Below, piece by piece: positions 60,745 to 64,000 of a stretch of 64,000 bases of DNA. How positions within the stretch are numbered: position 1 is the first letter of the stretch; every line of letters begins with the position of its first letter. The notes under the pieces were generated by a model that saw only the letters and a program-made list of their open reading frames with translations, made no database searches and was not told where the DNA came from. The translations under genes were made by a program, and so were the position numbers. The stretch covers positions 7,440,001-7,504,000 of the forward strand of contig JAJTUQ010000003.1 of the NCBI GenBank assembly GCA_021399445.1, written 5' to 3'. The stretch is from Xylogone sp. PMI_703. Taxonomy: Eukaryota; Ascomycota; Leotiomycetes.

Positions 60745-61751
60745 ATAATAGGCCCTTTCTGCATTTGATTCCTGTTCCTTTTCTTTTCTTGGTATTTTTA
60801 ATCCCCCTTTTGGGAAAGCTTGAATTAACTTTCATCATAGCCTAGGCGTTCGGCGGGTTTGGGAATTGGGGAAACGGGAAATGAAAAGCTAGAAGATTTT
60901 GGTTATGGTTTTCCAAAAAATTTTGAACTTTCTGCACTGTGGTTTATTTTTTCATATCTGATGATACCTTTCTCTTGTTTTTATGAGTAAGTAAAAAGAG
61001 AACTTTGATGCTTGATACTTTTTTGTATGTCTTAGAGAGGATCGGGTTTGCGGGTTAAGAAGAGAAGGTGACTGTCTCTATCTTAGTTACTGTATATTAT
61101 TTGTACTAGTGAATGAATATGACTATTAGAAGGCGGATAAATACGATTTTAAAGCAAGTTCACATTAAATTCCTTCTCTATAGTACACGCGATGTAAAAT
61201 AGGAAAAAAGACTAGAAAAAGGAAAGCGAAAAGGAGCACAGAGTATAGGAATTCTGTGCCCAAGAGGAAAAGAAACAATTGAAACAAGGAGGCTTTCATA
61301 TCGTCATCTGTTATTTCTGACTTGAAATCCGGTATAAGTTCCCCTTTTTATCTTTCCACCCATCTGTTGCCCACGACCACACAACTACACTCCTTTCTGC
61401 GCCCTTCCCCGCACTTAGAATCCCGATCAAAGTATTGGTCAGAGAAAAAGTAAGAGGAGACCTGGAAGAAGCAGACATATTCTCCTGAGATCTCGAGAGA
61501 AGAGTCCTTGGAAAGTAATGAAAAAAGCGGAAAAGGTTAAAGGAGGGTATGTGCGTATGTGGGGAGGAAAAAGAAGGCATTTCCCACATCCCGAATTTCC
61601 TGAGAACGATGATTCCATCCATTCACCTTGCCAGCCTGCCAGCTAATGTAAACAAAAAAGGAAGAGCTCAAGACCAAAAACTCCGGGGTTATATGCTGTT
61701 TTACTTTGCTTCCAACCCCCTGAAAATCGTTTCACAAAGTTGTGTCCTCTC
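60745..61751. other. Gap between convergent genes
   Basis: About 1 kb between the kinase and SIN3 stops, with facing 3' UTRs and T-rich runs. One TACTGTA at 61088-61094. No gene recognised. Confidence 0.5.
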
Positions 61752-64000
61752 CTACCGAGCAGCAACCTCGGTGGCGGCTACGATTCCTTGTTGCTGTTGT
61801 GGTTGTGCAGTGCCGGGGATGGTACCTTCCTTCATCCATTTATCGAAATCCTCGTTGATCTTTTGAACCTGCTCATGATCTAGATCCTTCATCCAAGGCG
61901 TGTTCATCATGAATTTTTCACGGAACTTCTGGGTTCGCAATTCAGTGATCTTTTCAGCGCGTTCCTTGGTAGCTGGATCCTTATCTGGTCCGAGGGTGTC
62001 GGCGTAGAGAAACCATTCCTTTCCAGGAGCTTTGAACAAGATCTTATAGCTGTTTACACAGATGCGGAGGGTTAAATCTTCCTCCCAGAGAATGGGTTTC
62101 CGTGAGATGAAACCGTCCTCAGAATCGGTGTCCCCGGATGGTAAGTTGCGTGTCAGGACACTCTTGCGGAGTTGTCGGCGGGGAATACCTTCCGTGGGTT
62201 CAATTCTGACATAGGAAGATGTGTAGTACTTCCAGCGTTCCTTGCGCTCCATGTCGTCGAGGTCGAAGGTCGTTTCATCTTTCTGGACAATTTGAATGGT
62301 AGCTTCATTGTTGCTTGGCCACTGATTACATGTTAGCACCTAGGAAGAAATATTGGAATCGAAAAGAAATGGAGCTTACCCATTTGATTAAGAACAGCTC
62401 GCCATCTTTGTTGTATTTATCAGCAGTCTTGCGCAAGTTGATCTCAGTGTTGAAAGATGTCTCCTTGGCCGCTCTATTTTTCTGGAATTCTTCAAACAAA
62501 CGCGGTGTCTTTTCTTTCGGGTCTACGCTTGAGCAAACAGCCCCAAGTCTGGAGAGCCCTTTAAGCAAGTCATTAATCGTATATAACTGCCAGCCCTTCT
62601 GTAAATAGAAGTGCCTGAGAATGTCGTGATATTTGGGCTCCTCAACTTCGCCCAAGATGTAATCTTCAACTAGAAGAAGTGTCCTTGAATAGAAACTTTC
62701 ATCATTCATCTCACCAAAGTATTTGTCTCGTGTATCTACCACGCCGATTTCATCGGCTGGCCGATGTCTCCTAACACGTTGCAGCTCCGCCATAGCTTCC
62801 GCCTCATCATTCTTAATCTCATAAAAACGTCGGTAGAGGGTCTGGAAAATACTGAAAAAGACATATATCGTCTGATTGCAGTAGAAACTATACCATTCAC
62901 GCTTGAATGGTTGATCTGATGTGAGATCGGCGTCTTTGGCGTCAAGAGGCGTGCTGCTTCGAACGGTGGTAGCTTCCGGGACGCCCGTCCAGCGTTCATT
63001 TGTAACTTCTGTAACGGCATGATCTTCCATGCCTTCAGCGACATCGTCGTCAGCTGTAGAATCAACATCTGGAGTAGATTCCTTGCTGCCGGTAGCACTA
63101 TCATCTTTGTGGCCACCTCTAGTACCGTTTCTGCCTTTGTCGAGTACTCCGCGACGTAGGTCATTCTTTCTACCACCAAATGATTTTCTTCCTCGTCCAT
63201 TTGGTAGTTCTGACGCCATGTCTTCATCATCATCGGGAGTGCCCCGATCAATGTCTCCAGTACGATCAGAAACCAGATCCTCGGAAATATCAAAGAACGT
63301 AATAACGAATCGCTCAAAGAAATCAACAATACGACGACGTTCGGCACTGTTATGCTGACTAGCATTACTAGCATATAGAACCATAACGCGAAGAACGTCT
63401 GCAATAACTTCGTGATCGCTAAATTCGTACTTGAATTGGTATTTCGGGGTCCTGCCCTTCGTTGCTCGTTGGCGTCTCTGCTCTTCATGCTTAGTCTTGA
63501 TAGCGTCGACAAGATGCTTTGTCGCAAAGTTCTTCTTATCCGATTGTTTGACAGAGATACCCATGTGATCTAGACTCTTCAAGTACATTGCCTGAGTCTG
63601 GGCACGCCAAACCTTTTCCCACTCACGCTACTAAACATTAGTTAAGAAACATTAAGGATCTCCACCAAGCCTACCTGAGTAAACCTCCATTCCTCATCTT
63701 TCTGCTTTAGGCGCGCTAAAACTACAGGTAGAACGGCACAAGGATCTTTGAAGAGATCGGCGACTACTTCTAGTCCCTTTTGCCCGTATATCTTCTTCAG
63801 TACTCGTCGATATATTGCCTCGCTTTGACCGCCCAAACTCATAGGCATTCGGAAGTGCGCTCTCTCACTTGGGTCCATGGCTAAGATTGTTTGCCCGATA
63901 GGCTCAAGCAGTTGAATAACCTTGGCATTAGCCTCGATATTGAAATCGTAATCATGGCGCTCTTCTTCGATTCTGTGGAGAGATTCTTCAAAGATGTTCT
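61752..64000 (-). CDS. SIN3: SIN3 transcriptional corepressor, C-terminal part (5' end beyond window)
   Basis: Visible exons, in gene order: from beyond 64000 to 63675, 63627-62380 and 62321-61752, about 714 residues. SIN3 is the scaffold of the Rpd3/HDAC complexes. The segment starts in HDYDFNIEANAKVIQLLEPI and YGQKGLEVVADLFKDP, typical of the end of the HDAC-interaction region. REWEKVWRAQTQAMYLKSLD, KKNFATKHLVDAI and KYQFKYEFSDHEVIADVLRV follow. A long disordered acidic linker comes next. Then comes the Sin3 C-terminal domain: NQTIYVFFSIFQTLYRRFYE, VEDYILGEVEEPKYHDILRH and WQLYTINDLLKGLSRL. The tail has a short Gln run. PAH repeats would be outside the window. Introns of 47 and 58 nt are both phase 0. 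Confidence 0.92.

Overview
The window looks like nuclear DNA of a filamentous ascomycete (Pezizomycotina). Genes are dense and on both strands, and have short introns (mostly about 48-170 nt, usually GT-AG) with CTRAY-like branch sites. Several first coding exons are only 16-41 nt. The gene set is typical of that group: hybrid histidine kinase, Zn2Cys6 regulator, DUF7707 and DUF3431 proteins, and fungal SIN3, SAS4-like and NTR2-like proteins. The species cannot be named from sequence alone. All exon joins were made by hand from splice signals, reading frame and family resemblance.

Region 0-31 kb is mostly housekeeping. In order: 5' exon of an unknown, probably mitochondrial protein (-); CDC26 (+); TAF2 (-); SAS4-like (-); IQ-motif protein (-); CDP-alcohol phosphotransferase of the CPT1/EPT1 type (-); DUF7707 GPI-type surface protein (-); YPT35-like PX protein (+); thioredoxin-fold protein (+); DUF3431 membrane protein (-); NTR2 (-) divergent from snRNP-G (+); rhodanese/Cdc25-like protein (-); KRE33/NAT10 rRNA acetyltransferase (-); cytosolic acetoacetyl-CoA thiolase (-); and, starting at 30 kb, SNU114 (+).

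Region 33-49.4 kb is sparser. A 2.9 kb gene-free stretch is rich in the heptamer TACTGTA. CIA2 (-) follows, then a 5 kb gene-free stretch upstream of an eight-exon Zn2Cys6 regulator (+). A zinc-ribbon/metallo-beta-lactamase protein (-) lies divergent from an amidase (+).

Region 49.4-57.9 kb is the accessory part. Two inverted copies of a tRNA-Glu(UUC) gene each carry a 13-nt anticodon-loop intron and a 54/55-nt insertion in the T-arm. A third copy is truncated. All three are joined to a shared repeat body, so they may be a tRNA-derived SINE family. A 590-bp TA-flanked inverted-repeat element (MITE-like) sits among them, followed by a decayed superfamily-1 helicase. About 3 kb with no recognisable gene comes next.

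Region 57.9-64 kb holds a hybrid histidine kinase (+) convergent with SIN3 (-), whose 5' part runs off the window.

Functionally, the window groups several nucleic-acid machines: TFIID, histone acetylation/deacetylation, spliceosome (NTR2, SmG, SNU114) and rRNA acetylation. It also has lipid and sterol synthesis genes and one signalling kinase. I found no clear new multi-gene system. The strongest unexplained signal is the interrupted tRNA-Glu/repeat island at 49.9-52.2 kb.
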